Position numbers and translations under genes: made by a program. 64,000 bases of DNA from Candidatus Ligilactobacillus excrementigallinarum. Lineage in GTDB: Bacteria; Bacillota; Bacilli; Lactobacillales; Lactobacillaceae. A model generated the notes under the pieces. It made no database searches and was not told where the DNA came from. It saw nothing but the letters and a program-made list of their open reading frames with translations. Every line of letters starts with the position of its first letter. Within the stretch, counting starts at the first letter, position 1. Below, piece by piece: positions 21,980 to 32,730 of the stretch. The stretch covers positions 1 through 64,000 of the forward strand of contig DXFP01000053.1 of NCBI GenBank assembly GCA_019114385.1, given 5' to 3'.

Positions 21980-22017
21980 AAAAAGAGGTTGGACTTTTAT
22001 GTCGCAACCTCTTTTTA
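21980..22017 (-). repeat. Copy 3 (hairpin only, inverted) of dispersed intergenic repeat; convergent terminator
   Basis: aaaaagaggttggacttttatgtcgcaacctcttttt. Confidence 0.75.
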
Positions 22018-22019
22018 AT

Positions 22020-22139
22020 TTACATAAATGAACTAACAGCTCCTAAAATTACAGCGCCAATGGTAAAAATTAACATCAGCCACACAACCACCATTGTTAT
22101 TTTTTGGAAGGTTGATTTCTTTTCTTTTTTCTTTGCCAC
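22020..22139 (-). CDS. DUF4044-like small membrane protein (39 aa), absent from ORF track
   Basis: GTG start with AAAGGA RBS; MAKKKEKKSTFQKITMVVVWLMLIFTIGAVILGAVSSFM, one TM. Confidence 0.8.
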   Translation of the reverse strand: MAKKKEKKSTFQKITMVVVWLMLIFTIGAVILGAVSSFM

Positions 22140-22221
22140 AATAATCATCCTTTAAAATCAATTACAAGGCTACTATACATTTTTTACCAAGTGGATGTCA
22201 ATCGGTGGTTTACAAGATAAA

Positions 22222-22250
22222 TTGAAAATTAAGTAAATTATCTTTATAAT
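22222..22250 (+). promoter_or_regulatory. Consensus sigma-A promoter
   Basis: TTGAAA (22222-22227)-17 bp-TATAAT (22245-22250). Confidence 0.75.
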
Positions 22251-22286
22251 GATACCAGTATGATTTGGATTGAACGAGGTTATAGA

Positions 22287-22646
22287 ATGCTTAAACAGTG
22301 GTATATTCAATTATTAATTTTAATATTAATTTGGATAATTTTGACTTTTATTACCAAACGTTTTATTTCGAAAAAATATCCGAAATTTAAGCGCTTAGAT
22401 GTATTTAGTATTTTTCTGTTAATTGCTATCCATTTTCTCTCGCAAAATTTAATCGGGTTATCATTAATTCCTTTCTTAGTTTGTGGATTATCATTATATG
22501 GATTAGCAATGACAATTTTGTATGCAGTACTTGAAGGTCAGATTATTTACAAAAAGTTTTTAACTCGCTTTTGGCGAGTGGCAGACTTAGTAATTTTAGG
22601 ACTGTATTGTGTATTATTGATTTTTAAGATCGTATCATTGTTCTAA
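22287..22646 (+). CDS. DUF3397-like membrane protein
   Basis: About 119 aa, 4 TM, upstream of mraZ as in other lactobacilli. Confidence 0.75.
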   Translation: MLKQWYIQLLILILIWIILTFITKRFISKKYPKFKRLDVFSIFLLIAIHFLSQNLIGLSLIPFLVCGLSLYGLAMTILYAVLEGQIIYKKFLTRFWRVADLVILGLYCVLLIFKIVSLF

Positions 22647-22656
22647 TATTTCTACG

Positions 22657-22790
22657 AAGAGGTTGTGACTGAGTCCAACCTCTTTTTTATCTGCAAAATT
22701 GGTTTTTAAAACAATTGGGTTCGATAATTTCTGAATCAATTCTATGTAATTCATCTGTTTTCCCCCAGTATACCTATTTTTTTGCTGTTA
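22657..22790 (+). repeat. Copy 4 (arm internally deleted) of dispersed intergenic repeat
   Basis: aagaggttgtgactgagtccaacctcttttttatctgca...aaaacaattgggt...ttctgaatcaattctatgtaattcatctgttttcccccagtatacct. Confidence 0.65.
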
Positions 22791-22867
22791 TTTTTTCATT
22801 ATCTTCATGACAAAATCATTTGTAATATAAATTTAAAAATTTATTAGTGGTTTTTCTTTTTAACAAG

Positions 22868-22892
22868 GTGGTTGAAAGTGGGGGATTGTGGT
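22868..22892 (+). promoter_or_regulatory. MraZ-type operator: three GTGGN direct repeats at 10-bp period
   Basis: GTGGT-tgaaa-GTGGG-ggatt-GTGGT (22868, 22878, 22888) upstream of mraZ. Confidence 0.75.
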
Positions 22893-22931
22893 AATATGTT
22901 TCATGGAGGTAATTAGAAGGTGGTGAAGACA

Positions 22932-23363
22932 ATGTTCATGGGTGAATTTAAACATTCAATTGATGCGAAAGGACGTTTAATTGTACCCGCAAAATTCCGT
23001 GACCAGTTAGGTTCAAATTTTGTGATTACTCGCGGCCTAGATGGATGTTTATTTGGTTATCCCATGGATGAATGGAATGTCTTACAAGATAAATTGAAAA
23101 AATTACCTTTGAATAAACGTGATGCACGTTCATTTGTGCGTTTTTTTTATTCAGCTGCAACAGAAAGCGGCTTTGATAAACAAGGGCGGATAAATATTCC
23201 TAAAGCTTTAAGAGAGCATGCAAAACTTGACAAAAAGTGTGTAATTGTCGGAGTTTCAAATCGAATTGAAATTTGGGCAGAAGAGCGTTGGGAATCATTT
23301 ACTGATGAAGCTGAAGAAAACTTTGATGAAATTGCAGAAAATATGATTGATTTTGAATTTTAG
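22932..23363 (+). CDS. mraZ: Transcriptional regulator MraZ
   Basis: [27 protein letters not shown]; two AbrB-like repeats. Confidence 0.95.
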   Translation: MFMGEFKHSIDAKGRLIVPAKFRDQLGSNFVITRGLDGCLFGYPMDEWNVLQDKLKKLPLNKRDARSFVRFFYSAATESGFDKQGRINIPKALREHAKLDKKCVIVGVSNRIEIWAEERWESFTDEAEENFDEIAENMIDFEF

Positions 23364-23372
23364 GGAGAAACA

Positions 23373-24323
23373 ATGACAGAATTTAAGCATATTACAGTCT
23401 TATTAAATGAAGCTGTTGAAAACTTAGAGATAAAGCCTGATGGAATCTACGTTGATTGTACACTAGGCGGTGGCGGTCATACTCGTAAAATCCTATCTCA
23501 GTTAGCTGAAAATGGTCACTTGTATTCTTTTGATCAAGATCAAACTGCAATTGATTATAATAAGCAGCAATTTGAAACTGAAATTAAACAAGGAAAGCTT
23601 ACCTTAATAAAAGATAATTTCAGAAATTTAAAATTCGCTTTATCTGATTACGGAGTAAGTGAAGTAGACGGAATTGTATATGATTTGGGTGTTTCTTCTC
23701 CACAGTTCGATGTTGCTGAACGTGGTTTTAGCTATCGTTTAGATGCTCCGCTTGATATGCGGATGGATCAATCGCAAAAATTAACTGCACAGATTATTGT
23801 GAATGAATGGTCATTTAATGATTTGGTAAGAATTTTTTCACGATACGGAGAAGAAAAATTTTCGAAGCAAATTGCACGAAAAATTGAACAGGAACGGCAA
23901 CAACAACCAATTGAAACTACTACTCAACTAGTTGAAATAATTAAAGCTGCTTTGCCCGCTAAAGTTAAAAGAAAAAGCGGACACCCTGCAAAGAAAGTTT
24001 TTCAAGCATTGCGAATTGCAGTTAATGATGAGCTCGGTGCGTTAGAGCAATCACTTGAAGCTGCATTATCATTGTTAAAATTGAATGGTAGAATTTGTGT
24101 AATTACTTTTCAATCTCTTGAGGATCGTTTAGTGAAAACACTCTTTAAGGAAAAAAGTTCTTTACCAGATTTACCACAAGGCCTGCCAGTAATTCCTAAA
24201 GATATGCAGGTTAATTACCGGTTAGTAAACCGAAAACCAATTGTTCCATCAGAAGAAGAAATTAAAATTAATCATCGCGCGCATTCAGCTAAATTACGTG
24301 TGATTGAAAGAATAAAAAAATAG
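23373..24323 (+). CDS. rsmH: 16S rRNA (cytosine1402-N4)-methyltransferase RsmH
   Basis: [23 protein letters not shown]. Confidence 0.96.
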   Translation: MTEFKHITVLLNEAVENLEIKPDGIYVDCTLGGGGHTRKILSQLAENGHLYSFDQDQTAIDYNKQQFETEIKQGKLTLIKDNFRNLKFALSDYGVSEVDGIVYDLGVSSPQFDVAERGFSYRLDAPLDMRMDQSQKLTAQIIVNEWSFNDLVRIFSRYGEEKFSKQIARKIEQERQQQPIETTTQLVEIIKAALPAKVKRKSGHPAKKVFQALRIAVNDELGALEQSLEAALSLLKLNGRICVITFQSLEDRLVKTLFKEKSSLPDLPQGLPVIPKDMQVNYRLVNRKPIVPSEEEIKINHRAHSAKLRVIERIKK

Positions 24324-24347
24324 GATAGATAAGGTTGTGAATATAAG

Positions 24348-24713
24348 ATGGCTCAAGTAGCACGAAAATATGTAAAGCAAAATAATTATGGCAAACAAAA
24401 ACAAAATAATACTCAAGTTTCAACACTTGAAATTCAAAAAAAGAAATTTCGCAGACGAGAAAAAGCTGCATTATGGGGTTCACTTGTTTGGGTTGCTGCT
24501 TTAGGGTGTTTTACAATTGCATCTTCAACGAATGTAAATTCTGCTCAAACCCGCTTGCAAGATATCACATCTGAAATTACAAGTATTTCAAATAAAAATT
24601 CAAATATTAAGCAAGAAGTAAGTGAACTTTCAAGTCGTTCACGTTTGACAGGAATTGCTAAAAAAGATGGTCTATCTTTAAATGAACAAAATACAAGGAA
24701 TGTAACAAAATAA
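24348..24713 (+). CDS. ftsL: Cell division protein FtsL
   Basis: Small bitopic coiled-coil protein between rsmH and pbp. Confidence 0.88.
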   Translation: MAQVARKYVKQNNYGKQKQNNTQVSTLEIQKKKFRRREKAALWGSLVWVAALGCFTIASSTNVNSAQTRLQDITSEITSISNKNSNIKQEVSELSSRSRLTGIAKKDGLSLNEQNTRNVTK

Positions 24714-26860
24714 TGAACAATAAGCGTGAGATAAATGATAATACAGATGATAGTAAAAAGTTTGGAAAAGTAATATTTTTCATTGTTCTTAGTATTTTTG
24801 TATTGATTATCTTCCGCTTTTTTTATGTCGGTGTTTCTCATCATGCTGATGGTGAAAATCTTAAGAAGAAAGTGGAACAGTTATATTCAAAAAGAACAGA
24901 AGTTAAAGCCAAACGTGGAACTATTTATGATGCAAATAATCAGGTAATTGCTGAAGATACTACTACATACTCTGTGTATGTTGTTTTATCTAAGGATGCA
25001 CGGACATTTGACGGCAAACCAGCTTATTTGAAACCTTCTGAAAAGGATAAAGCTGCCAAGGTATTAAGTGAAAATCTTGGAACTTCATATTCGAAGATGA
25101 AGAAAATTCTTTCTCCTAAAGATCCAGATATCTATCAAGTTGAACTTGGATCTGTAGGAAAAAATATTTCATTAGAAACCAAAAAACGGATTCAGGATGC
25201 AAATATTACTGGGATTGAATTTACACCATCTCAAGCACGGTTATATCCAAATGGAACCTTTGCATCACACTTAGTTGGAATTGCTGAAAATGAAAATAAT
25301 AAATTAGTCGGCATTATGGGAATTGAAAAACAATTCAATTCAAAATTATCTGGTAAAAATGGAATTAAAAGTGAACAAACTGATGGTCAAGGGACTAAAT
25401 TGCCATGGACAAAGGAAGTTTCACGTCCAGTAAAAAATGGTGATAATATTTATACAACCTTGGATAGCCATTTGCAGAACTATTTAGAAACACTTTTGAC
25501 CAAAGCACAAAATACTTATCATCCAAAGAATATTAATGCAGTTTTAATGAATGCTAAAACAGGCGAAATTATTGCCGCTAGTCAACGGCCAACCTTTAAT
25601 GCTCAAACAAAAGTTGGCTTGAATTCATCTTGGACAAATACATTGACAGAATCAACTTACGAACCAGGATCATGTATGAAGATTTTTTCAATGGCAGCAG
25701 CAATTAATAGTGGCATTTATAATCCCAATGCAACTTTTAATTCTGGAAAATATAATATTGATGGTGCGTATGTATATGATTGGAATCGTGCTGGTTGGGG
25801 ACCAATTACTTATCGTCAAGCCTTTATTCGTTCATCAAATGTTGGAATGGCGCATTTGGAACAACAAATGGGGGCTAAGAGATGGTTACGTTATTTGAAA
25901 TCATTTGGTTTCTTAAAACCTGTAGATGCACCTGGATTAGAAAATGAAGCTAAGGGTTACATTGGTTATAAATATCCAATTGATCAAGCAAATACTGCTT
26001 ATGGGCAGAGTATTGATGTTACAGCAATGCAAATGATGCAAGGATTTACTGCTATTGCAAATAATGGAACAATGGTACAACCACGTATTATCAAGAAAAT
26101 TGTAGATCCAAATGATAATAAAACTGTTTATGAATCAAAACGTAAAGTTGTTGGTCATCCGATTACATCTTCAACAGCACAGCAGGTTCGTGGAATGATG
26201 CGAGATGTAATTACAGATAAGAACGGGACTGGTCAAGCATATAATATTAATGGGTATGATATTGGAGTTAAGACCGGAACTGCTCAAATTGCCAATCCAA
26301 ATGGTGGCGGTTATTTGACAGGAGATACAAACTATATTTTCTCAGTTGCAGGTATTGCTCCATTAAATAATCCAAAATATATTTTGTATGTAACAATGCA
26401 GCAACCAGAGACATTTGGTACTCAGGGAGCAGCAACCAAAGTATTAGCAACGATTTTCAATCCAATGATGAAACAAACATTACAAGATGACAGTACAAAA
26501 GGGACTTCAAATTCTGATAATGAAGTTCCAAACGTAAAAGGATTAAGTGTTGAAACTGCACAACAAGAATTGAAAAAAACGGATGCAGATGTGATTATCT
26601 GCGGAAATGGTGTTAAGATTAACCAACAATCAATTCCAGCAAATCAAACAGTAATGAAAGGTTCAAAAATTATTTTAGTAACAAATGGTGCTAAAACAAT
26701 TCCTGATTTAACTGGTTGGTCACGAAATGATGTAGTGACATTAGCTGATATGCTCGGAATCAAGGTTCATTTTGATGGTTCTGGATTCGTAAAATCGCAA
26801 AGTGTATCTGCAAATACGGTTGTAAAGAAGAATCAACAAGTAAATATTGCATTGCAATAG
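24713..26860 (+). CDS. pbpB: Division penicillin-binding protein with PASTA domains (Pbp2x/FtsI type)
   Basis: YEPGSCMK (SxxK), SSN, KTGTAQ; C-terminal VPNVKGLSVETA PASTA repeats. Confidence 0.93.
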   Translation: MNNKREINDNTDDSKKFGKVIFFIVLSIFVLIIFRFFYVGVSHHADGENLKKKVEQLYSKRTEVKAKRGTIYDANNQVIAEDTTTYSVYVVLSKDARTFDGKPAYLKPSEKDKAAKVLSENLGTSYSKMKKILSPKDPDIYQVELGSVGKNISLETKKRIQDANITGIEFTPSQARLYPNGTFASHLVGIAENENNKLVGIMGIEKQFNSKLSGKNGIKSEQTDGQGTKLPWTKEVSRPVKNGDNIYTTLDSHLQNYLETLLTKAQNTYHPKNINAVLMNAKTGEIIAASQRPTFNAQTKVGLNSSWTNTLTESTYEPGSCMKIFSMAAAINSGIYNPNATFNSGKYNIDGAYVYDWNRAGWGPITYRQAFIRSSNVGMAHLEQQMGAKRWLRYLKSFGFLKPVDAPGLENEAKGYIGYKYPIDQANTAYGQSIDVTAMQMMQGFTAIANNGTMVQPRIIKKIVDPNDNKTVYESKRKVVGHPITSSTAQQVRGMMRDVITDKNGTGQAYNINGYDIGVKTGTAQIANPNGGGYLTGDTNYIFSVAGIAPLNNPKYILYVTMQQPETFGTQGAATKVLATIFNPMMKQTLQDDSTKGTSNSDNEVPNVKGLSVETAQQELKKTDADVIICGNGVKINQQSIPANQTVMKGSKIILVTNGAKTIPDLTGWSRNDVVTLADMLGIKVHFDGSGFVKSQSVSANTVVKKNQQVNIALQ

Positions 26861-26875
26861 ATAAGGAGAGTAGAG

Positions 26876-27838
26876 ATGACAGTTACAAAATTGTTAATTC
26901 CATTTTGTTTAAGTTTAGTTTTAACAGTGGTATTTTTGCCACTGTTCATCAGTTATGCGCATAAAAAGAAACAAGGACAAATGATTCGTGAAGAAGGTCC
27001 TAAATGGCACGAAAAAAAATCAGGAACACCTACAATGGGTGGATTTGTATTTAACTTTGTAATTTTATTTACAAGTATTGTAGTGCCAATAATTTTTCAT
27101 AATTTAAATCCCCAAATCTTGATTTTAGATTTCATTTTGATTTTATATGGATTTTTGGGATTTTGGGATGATTCAATCAAGCTATGGAAGAAGCAAAATG
27201 AAGGTTTAAAGCCATGGCAAAAATTAGCAGGCCAAATTGTTGGTGGAATTGTTTTTTTATTCGTTTATCGCTTTGAAGGCTTTCCATTTTCAATTAGTTT
27301 CTTTGGTCATGAATTGCACTTAGGATTTATTTTTATCTTATTTGTAATTTTTTGGTTAGTTGGTTTTTCAAATGCAGTCAATTTGACAGATGGAATTGAT
27401 GGTTTAGTTGCGGGACAATCAATTATTGCATTTGGAGCATATGCAGTAATTGCAGGGGCTCAACATCAATATGATATATTAATTTTCTGCATCTCAGTAA
27501 TTGGTGCATTAGTTGGATTCTTATTCTTCAATCATAAACCAGCTAAAATCTTTATGGGTGATATGGGTTCATTAGCATTAGGTGGAGCGTTAGCAGCTGT
27601 TTCAATCTTGGTTCATCATGCATTATCGCTATTGATTATTGGAATTATTTTTGTGATTGAAACAGCCAGTGTAATTTTGCAAGTTACATCATTTAGATTA
27701 ACTGGTAAGCGAATTTTCAAAATGAGTCCAATTCATCACCATTTTGAAATGTGCGGTTGGAATGAATGGAAAATAGACATTGTATTCTGGATTGTTGGTT
27801 TGATTGCGGCAATTGGTTCAGTAATTGTGATTTTATAA
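26876..27838 (+). CDS. mraY: Phospho-N-acetylmuramoyl-pentapeptide transferase MraY
   Basis: [27 protein letters not shown]. Confidence 0.97.
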   Translation: MTVTKLLIPFCLSLVLTVVFLPLFISYAHKKKQGQMIREEGPKWHEKKSGTPTMGGFVFNFVILFTSIVVPIIFHNLNPQILILDFILILYGFLGFWDDSIKLWKKQNEGLKPWQKLAGQIVGGIVFLFVYRFEGFPFSISFFGHELHLGFIFILFVIFWLVGFSNAVNLTDGIDGLVAGQSIIAFGAYAVIAGAQHQYDILIFCISVIGALVGFLFFNHKPAKIFMGDMGSLALGGALAAVSILVHHALSLLIIGIIFVIETASVILQVTSFRLTGKRIFKMSPIHHHFEMCGWNEWKIDIVFWIVGLIAAIGSVIVIL

Positions 27839-27856
27839 TTAAGGAAGTTCATTAAG

Positions 27857-29230
27857 ATGAAAATGATTGATACTTATCGAGATAAAAATGCTTTGGTAAT
27901 TGGACTAGGAAAAAGTGGAGTAAATTCAGCAAAGTTATTAAAAAAATTAGGCGCAAATGTTACTGTGAATGATAAAACTGATACTCCAAATGCCAAGCAA
28001 GTTGAAGAATTAAAATCTTTAGGAATTAAGGTAGTAACTGGAAGCCATCCAGTGTCATTAATTGATGATGTGGATGTAGTCGTTAAAAATCCAGTTGTAC
28101 CATACTCAAATCCACTTGTAAAACAGGCATTAGCACGAAAAATTCAGGTAATTACAGAACCTGAATTGGCATATGAAATTCTTGATTGTTCAATGATTGC
28201 AGTTACCGGTACAAATGGGAAAACGACAACGACAACGATGATTACTGAAATGCTCAATCATGGTAGAGATGGGAAAGCATATGCTGCAGGAAATATTGGA
28301 ATTCCTAGCACACAGGTTGCGCAAAAAGCTACTCCAAATGATGTGATGGTGACGGAATTATCAAGTTTTCAATTAATGGGAATTACTCAACTTCACCCGC
28401 ATATTGCCGTTTTAACAAATATTTATGAAGCACATACTGATTGGCATGGTTCACGTGAAAATTATGTTAAAGCGAAGATGCGTATTACCATGAATCAAAC
28501 GCAAGACGATTATCTGGTCGTAAATTGGGATGATCCGGAATGGCAGGAATTGAGCAAACAATCTAAAGCTCAAGTTGTACCATTTTCACGCAAAAAACTG
28601 ACAACCGCTGGCGCATTTCAAGATGGTGAATGGCTATATTTCCGTGATGAAAAAATTATGAATATCAACGAAATTAAGGTACCAGGTACTCATAATATTG
28701 AAAATGCATTAGCAGCTCTTACAGTAGCCAAATTAATGGGGTGTTCAACCGAGGCAATCGTAACAGTATTGAAGACATTTTCTGGAGTTCGGCACCGTAC
28801 TCAATTTGTGACTTCAATAAATGGTCGAAAGTTCTATAATGATTCTAAGGCAACTAATATGGAAGCAACTGAAAAGGCGTTGTCTGGATTTCAAGATAAT
28901 GTCATTTTACTTGCTGGCGGACTTGATCGCGGTTACCAATTTGATGATTTAATTCCAGCATTTAAAAAGCATGTCAAAGCATTGATTGTGTTTGGAGAAA
29001 CTGCAGAATTGATGAAAAATGCAGGAGAAAAAGCGGGAATTAAGATAATTAAAACTACTCATGATGCAGTGTCTGCTGTTCCAGTTGCTTATGATTTAAG
29101 TCAAAAAAATGATATTATTTTACTTTCTCCAGCTTGTGCAAGTTGGGATCAATGGCCTACTTTCGAAGTTCGTGGAGATAAATTTATTGAAGCAGTAGAA
29201 AAATTAGAACATCAATTGGAGGAAAAATAG
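27857..29230 (+). CDS. murD: UDP-N-acetylmuramoylalanine-D-glutamate ligase MurD
   Basis: VTGTNGKTTTTTMI, ALSGFQDNVILLAGG. Confidence 0.96.
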   Translation: MKMIDTYRDKNALVIGLGKSGVNSAKLLKKLGANVTVNDKTDTPNAKQVEELKSLGIKVVTGSHPVSLIDDVDVVVKNPVVPYSNPLVKQALARKIQVITEPELAYEILDCSMIAVTGTNGKTTTTTMITEMLNHGRDGKAYAAGNIGIPSTQVAQKATPNDVMVTELSSFQLMGITQLHPHIAVLTNIYEAHTDWHGSRENYVKAKMRITMNQTQDDYLVVNWDDPEWQELSKQSKAQVVPFSRKKLTTAGAFQDGEWLYFRDEKIMNINEIKVPGTHNIENALAALTVAKLMGCSTEAIVTVLKTFSGVRHRTQFVTSINGRKFYNDSKATNMEATEKALSGFQDNVILLAGGLDRGYQFDDLIPAFKKHVKALIVFGETAELMKNAGEKAGIKIIKTTHDAVSAVPVAYDLSQKNDIILLSPACASWDQWPTFEVRGDKFIEAVEKLEHQLEEK

Positions 29231-30328
29231 ATGAGACTGTTAGTTTCTGGTGGCGGAACTGGGGGCCACATTTATCCGGCGTTAGCATTAATTAATGAAA
29301 TCAAAAAAAAGGATCCGACAACGGAAGTTTTGTATGTTGGTACTCGAAAAGGACTTGAAAGCAAAATTGTTCCAGATGCCGGAATTGATTTTAAAACAAT
29401 TGAAATTCAAGGATTTAAACGTTCTTTATCTTTGGAAAACTTCAAGACAGTTTATTTGTTTTTGAAGAGTATTCATGATTCTAAAAAAATTATCAAGGAA
29501 TTTAAACCAGATGTAGTAGTTGGAACTGGTGGTTATGTGTGTGGATCCGTTGTATACGCAGCTTCAAGAATGCATATTCCAACAGTTGTGCATGAACAAA
29601 ATAGTGTTGCAGGGGTAACGAATAAATTTTTGAGTCACTTTGTAGATAAAGTTGCAATTTGTTTTGATGATGTACGCAAAGATTTTCCGGCAGAAAAAAT
29701 TGTTTTTACTGGAAATCCTCGTGCACAACAAGTAGCTGGAATGCAAAATAAAAATCGCTTAAGTGAATATGGTTTAGCAAATGACAAACCAACTGTTTTA
29801 ATTTTTGGCGGTTCACGCGGTGCTGAAAAAATTAATTCGTCGGCATTAGAAGCAATTAAAAAATTCGAAAATGTTGATTTTCAAGTTTTATTTGTGACTG
29901 GACGAGTTCATTATGATCAAATTATGAAAGATGCGGCAAAAATTGATATTCCGCAAAATGTAGTTATTAAACCATATATTCCAAATATGCCTGAAATTTT
30001 GCCGGAAATTGATTTAATTGTCGGACGTGCAGGTGCAACGAGTTTAGCTGAAATTACAGCACTAGGCATTCCATCAATTTTGATTCCTAGTCCATATGTA
30101 ACGGCTGACCATCAGACTCGGAATGCAATGAGTCTTGTGACTAAAAGTGCTGCTAAAATTATTAAAGAACAAGATTTAAATGGTGAGATTTTAGCACAAA
30201 CTGTAATTGATTTGATGAAAAATAAGGAACAACGTACTCAAATGGCGAAAAATGCTGAAGCAATGGGAGTTCGAGATGCTGCTGACCGTTTATACAATGT
30301 GATTGAAAAATTAATTGAAGAAAAATAA
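29231..30328 (+). CDS. murG: MurG N-acetylglucosaminyltransferase
   Basis: [34 protein letters not shown]. Confidence 0.97.
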   Translation: MRLLVSGGGTGGHIYPALALINEIKKKDPTTEVLYVGTRKGLESKIVPDAGIDFKTIEIQGFKRSLSLENFKTVYLFLKSIHDSKKIIKEFKPDVVVGTGGYVCGSVVYAASRMHIPTVVHEQNSVAGVTNKFLSHFVDKVAICFDDVRKDFPAEKIVFTGNPRAQQVAGMQNKNRLSEYGLANDKPTVLIFGGSRGAEKINSSALEAIKKFENVDFQVLFVTGRVHYDQIMKDAAKIDIPQNVVIKPYIPNMPEILPEIDLIVGRAGATSLAEITALGIPSILIPSPYVTADHQTRNAMSLVTKSAAKIIKEQDLNGEILAQTVIDLMKNKEQRTQMAKNAEAMGVRDAADRLYNVIEKLIEEK

Positions 30329-30344
30329 ATTTTGAGGGGTAACG

Positions 30345-31193
30345 GTGATGCGAAAATCATTTAAAAAACTAAAAAAGTCCGAAGCGGAATTAACTCCTTG
30401 GGAAAAAGCACAAAAAAAGCGTCAGCAACAAAAGAAGCATCAGCATCATAAAAATGATTCACGTTCTTTTGTGAAAAAACTGCCTCAAACAAATAAATTA
30501 CGAAAACAACGATTAGCAAAAGGAACAGTACAATTAATCGTTATCTTTGGTGTTTTATTTGTTTCTTCGTTATTTTTCATTTTACCGTTTAGCCGAATTT
30601 TATCAGTTAATGTGAATACAAATGATGCAGAAACTAGACTTGCAGTGATAAAGGCAAGTGATTTACATTACTATGAATCATTAATCGGCGTATGGCCGCA
30701 AACTAGCAAAATAGAGCAACGGATTCATGAAAAAGTCCCTTCTGTAAAAAAAGCCAAAATTCAATATGAGGGAAGTCATATAATTATTGACATTCAAGAA
30801 TATCCAACAATCGGATATGTAATGAAAGGAAATAAATATTATAAGCTAACTTCATCTGGAATGATTGATAAATATGGTGCAAATAGCCCATCTGGTAATT
30901 ATCCAGTATTTTATAATTTCAAAAATAATAGTGAATTAAAAAAAATGACGCATCAATATGATAAGTTAAGTAAGAACTTACAAAAAGGAATTTCTGAAAT
31001 TCACTCAGAACCTACAAAAGCAGATCCTGGGAAAATAAAATTATATATGAATGATGGCAATCAAGTAATTGCTTCAACTGATACGTTTGCACAGAAGATG
31101 CAGTATTATCCTAATATTGTTTCTAAAATGAATCATACAGGAGTTGTCGATTTAGAAGTTGGGGCATATTCTTATCCTTATGGTAAAAATTAA
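30345..31193 (+). CDS. divIB: Cell division protein DivIB/FtsQ
   Basis: Basic N-terminus, single TM, POTRA-like domain; between murG and ftsA. Confidence 0.9.
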   Translation: MMRKSFKKLKKSEAELTPWEKAQKKRQQQKKHQHHKNDSRSFVKKLPQTNKLRKQRLAKGTVQLIVIFGVLFVSSLFFILPFSRILSVNVNTNDAETRLAVIKASDLHYYESLIGVWPQTSKIEQRIHEKVPSVKKAKIQYEGSHIIIDIQEYPTIGYVMKGNKYYKLTSSGMIDKYGANSPSGNYPVFYNFKNNSELKKMTHQYDKLSKNLQKGISEIHSEPTKADPGKIKLYMNDGNQVIASTDTFAQKMQYYPNIVSKMNHTGVVDLEVGAYSYPYGKN

Positions 31194-31323
31194 TATTTCA
31201 AAAAAAGAATTGGAAATCCCTGATTGGTGGTAGTAAAAAGGGGTATTTGTGTGTTAAAATTTAAATATTAAGATATTTTTCTTGAAAAATAACAAAAAAG
31301 TAACTGGATTGGAGGATTATAAG

Positions 31324-32688
31324 GTGGAAAATTCTGGAATTTATGTAGGATTGGACATCGGAACAACCTCGATTAAAGTCGTAATTGCAGAATACTTAAA
31401 AGACCAATTGAATATTATTGGTTATGGCAGTTCTCATTCGCAAGGCTTGTCCAGAGGTGTGATTGTAGATATCGATCAAGTCGTTTCTACAATTAAAGAA
31501 ACAATTAAACAAGCAGAGCAAAAAGCAAATATTGAAATTGATAGCGTAACTGTTGGGGTGCCTGCAAATATGCTTCAAATTCAACGTTGCAAAGGAATGA
31601 TTGCTGTAGGTGGTCAAGATGGAAACTCTGCAGAAATTACTGATGATGATGTTCATGAAGTAACCCGGGCAGCATTAGTGCAAAATCTTCCACCTGAACG
31701 TGATGTCATTGATGTTGTTCCTGATGAATTTTTCGTAGATGATATTGACAACATTAAAGATCCTCGCGGGATGATGGGCGTTAGATTAGAAATGCAAGGT
31801 GTAATGTACACTGGACCTAAGACGATTTTACATAATATTCGAAAATGTGTTCAACGTGCAGGATTAAAGATTAACGATATTGTAGTAGCACCGATTGCAT
31901 TGTCTGAATATGCCTTAAGTGATGCTGAACAGGATTTTGGGGCCGTTTTAATTGATTTAGGTGGTGGTCAAACAACTGCTGCTGTAGTACATGATCATAA
32001 AGTGAAATATACTTATGTTGATCAAGAAGGTGGAGACTATGTCACTCGCGATATTTCAATTGTTTTAAATACTTCATTTGAAAATGCGGAAACTCTCAAA
32101 CGTAATTATGGATTTGCGATGGCTTCACTTGCTTCTACTGAAGATTCAATCCCTGTAGAAGTTGTTGGTCAGCAAGAAGATGAAATGATTACAGAAGAGT
32201 ATCTTTCTGAAATTATTGAAGCTCGTATGCGGCAAATCTTTGAGAAAATAAAACAAGCATTGGGAAGTATTAATGCCTTTCAACTTCCAGGCGGTGTTGT
32301 TTTAACAGGCGGAATGGCTGCATTACAAGGAGTAACTGAATTAGCTCAAGAAATTTTTGAGGTTCCAGTAAAAATTTTCTACCCTCAAGAAATGAATTTG
32401 CGTTCTCCACAATTTTCTCAAGTAATTGGGTTGATTGAGGATACTACAAAACAAAGTGAAATTAATATGGTAGTTAAAAGTACTCTTGAAAATATTGATT
32501 TTGTATCACAAAATCAAACTTCAGCCAATCCTTCAATGAAGCCAGTTAAGAAAACAAATGTCAAGAATACCAAAACAAAATCTAAAGTTGTAAATACAAC
32601 AAATAAATCAGATAAACCAACTAAAGAAAAGAAAAAGCCAAAGAAGAGTAATGCAATTAAAAACTTCTTTAATAATTTCTTTGATTAA
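31324..32688 (+). CDS. ftsA: Cell division protein FtsA
   Basis: IYVGLDIGTTSIKVVIAEY; GTG start after GGAGG; C-terminal amphipathic NAIKNFFNNFFD. Confidence 0.94.
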   Translation: MENSGIYVGLDIGTTSIKVVIAEYLKDQLNIIGYGSSHSQGLSRGVIVDIDQVVSTIKETIKQAEQKANIEIDSVTVGVPANMLQIQRCKGMIAVGGQDGNSAEITDDDVHEVTRAALVQNLPPERDVIDVVPDEFFVDDIDNIKDPRGMMGVRLEMQGVMYTGPKTILHNIRKCVQRAGLKINDIVVAPIALSEYALSDAEQDFGAVLIDLGGGQTTAAVVHDHKVKYTYVDQEGGDYVTRDISIVLNTSFENAETLKRNYGFAMASLASTEDSIPVEVVGQQEDEMITEEYLSEIIEARMRQIFEKIKQALGSINAFQLPGGVVLTGGMAALQGVTELAQEIFEVPVKIFYPQEMNLRSPQFSQVIGLIEDTTKQSEINMVVKSTLENIDFVSQNQTSANPSMKPVKKTNVKNTKTKSKVVNTTNKSDKPTKEKKKPKKSNAIKNFFNNFFD

Positions 32689-32730
32689 TATGGATGGAAG
32701 TCTAAATTGTGAATAACGGAGGAGAACTAA

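Noticed and set aside
25672-25680. Unusual SCMK active-site tetrad in the division PBP (commonly STMK or SVMK)
   Set aside because: SxxK Ser and Lys are intact; a single residue variation is not strong evidence of altered function without an alignment.
26876-30328. Missing ftsW between murD and murG in the dcw cluster
   Set aside because: An FtsW/RodA family gene is present at 56261; relocation near typA is, to my knowledge, common in lactobacilli.
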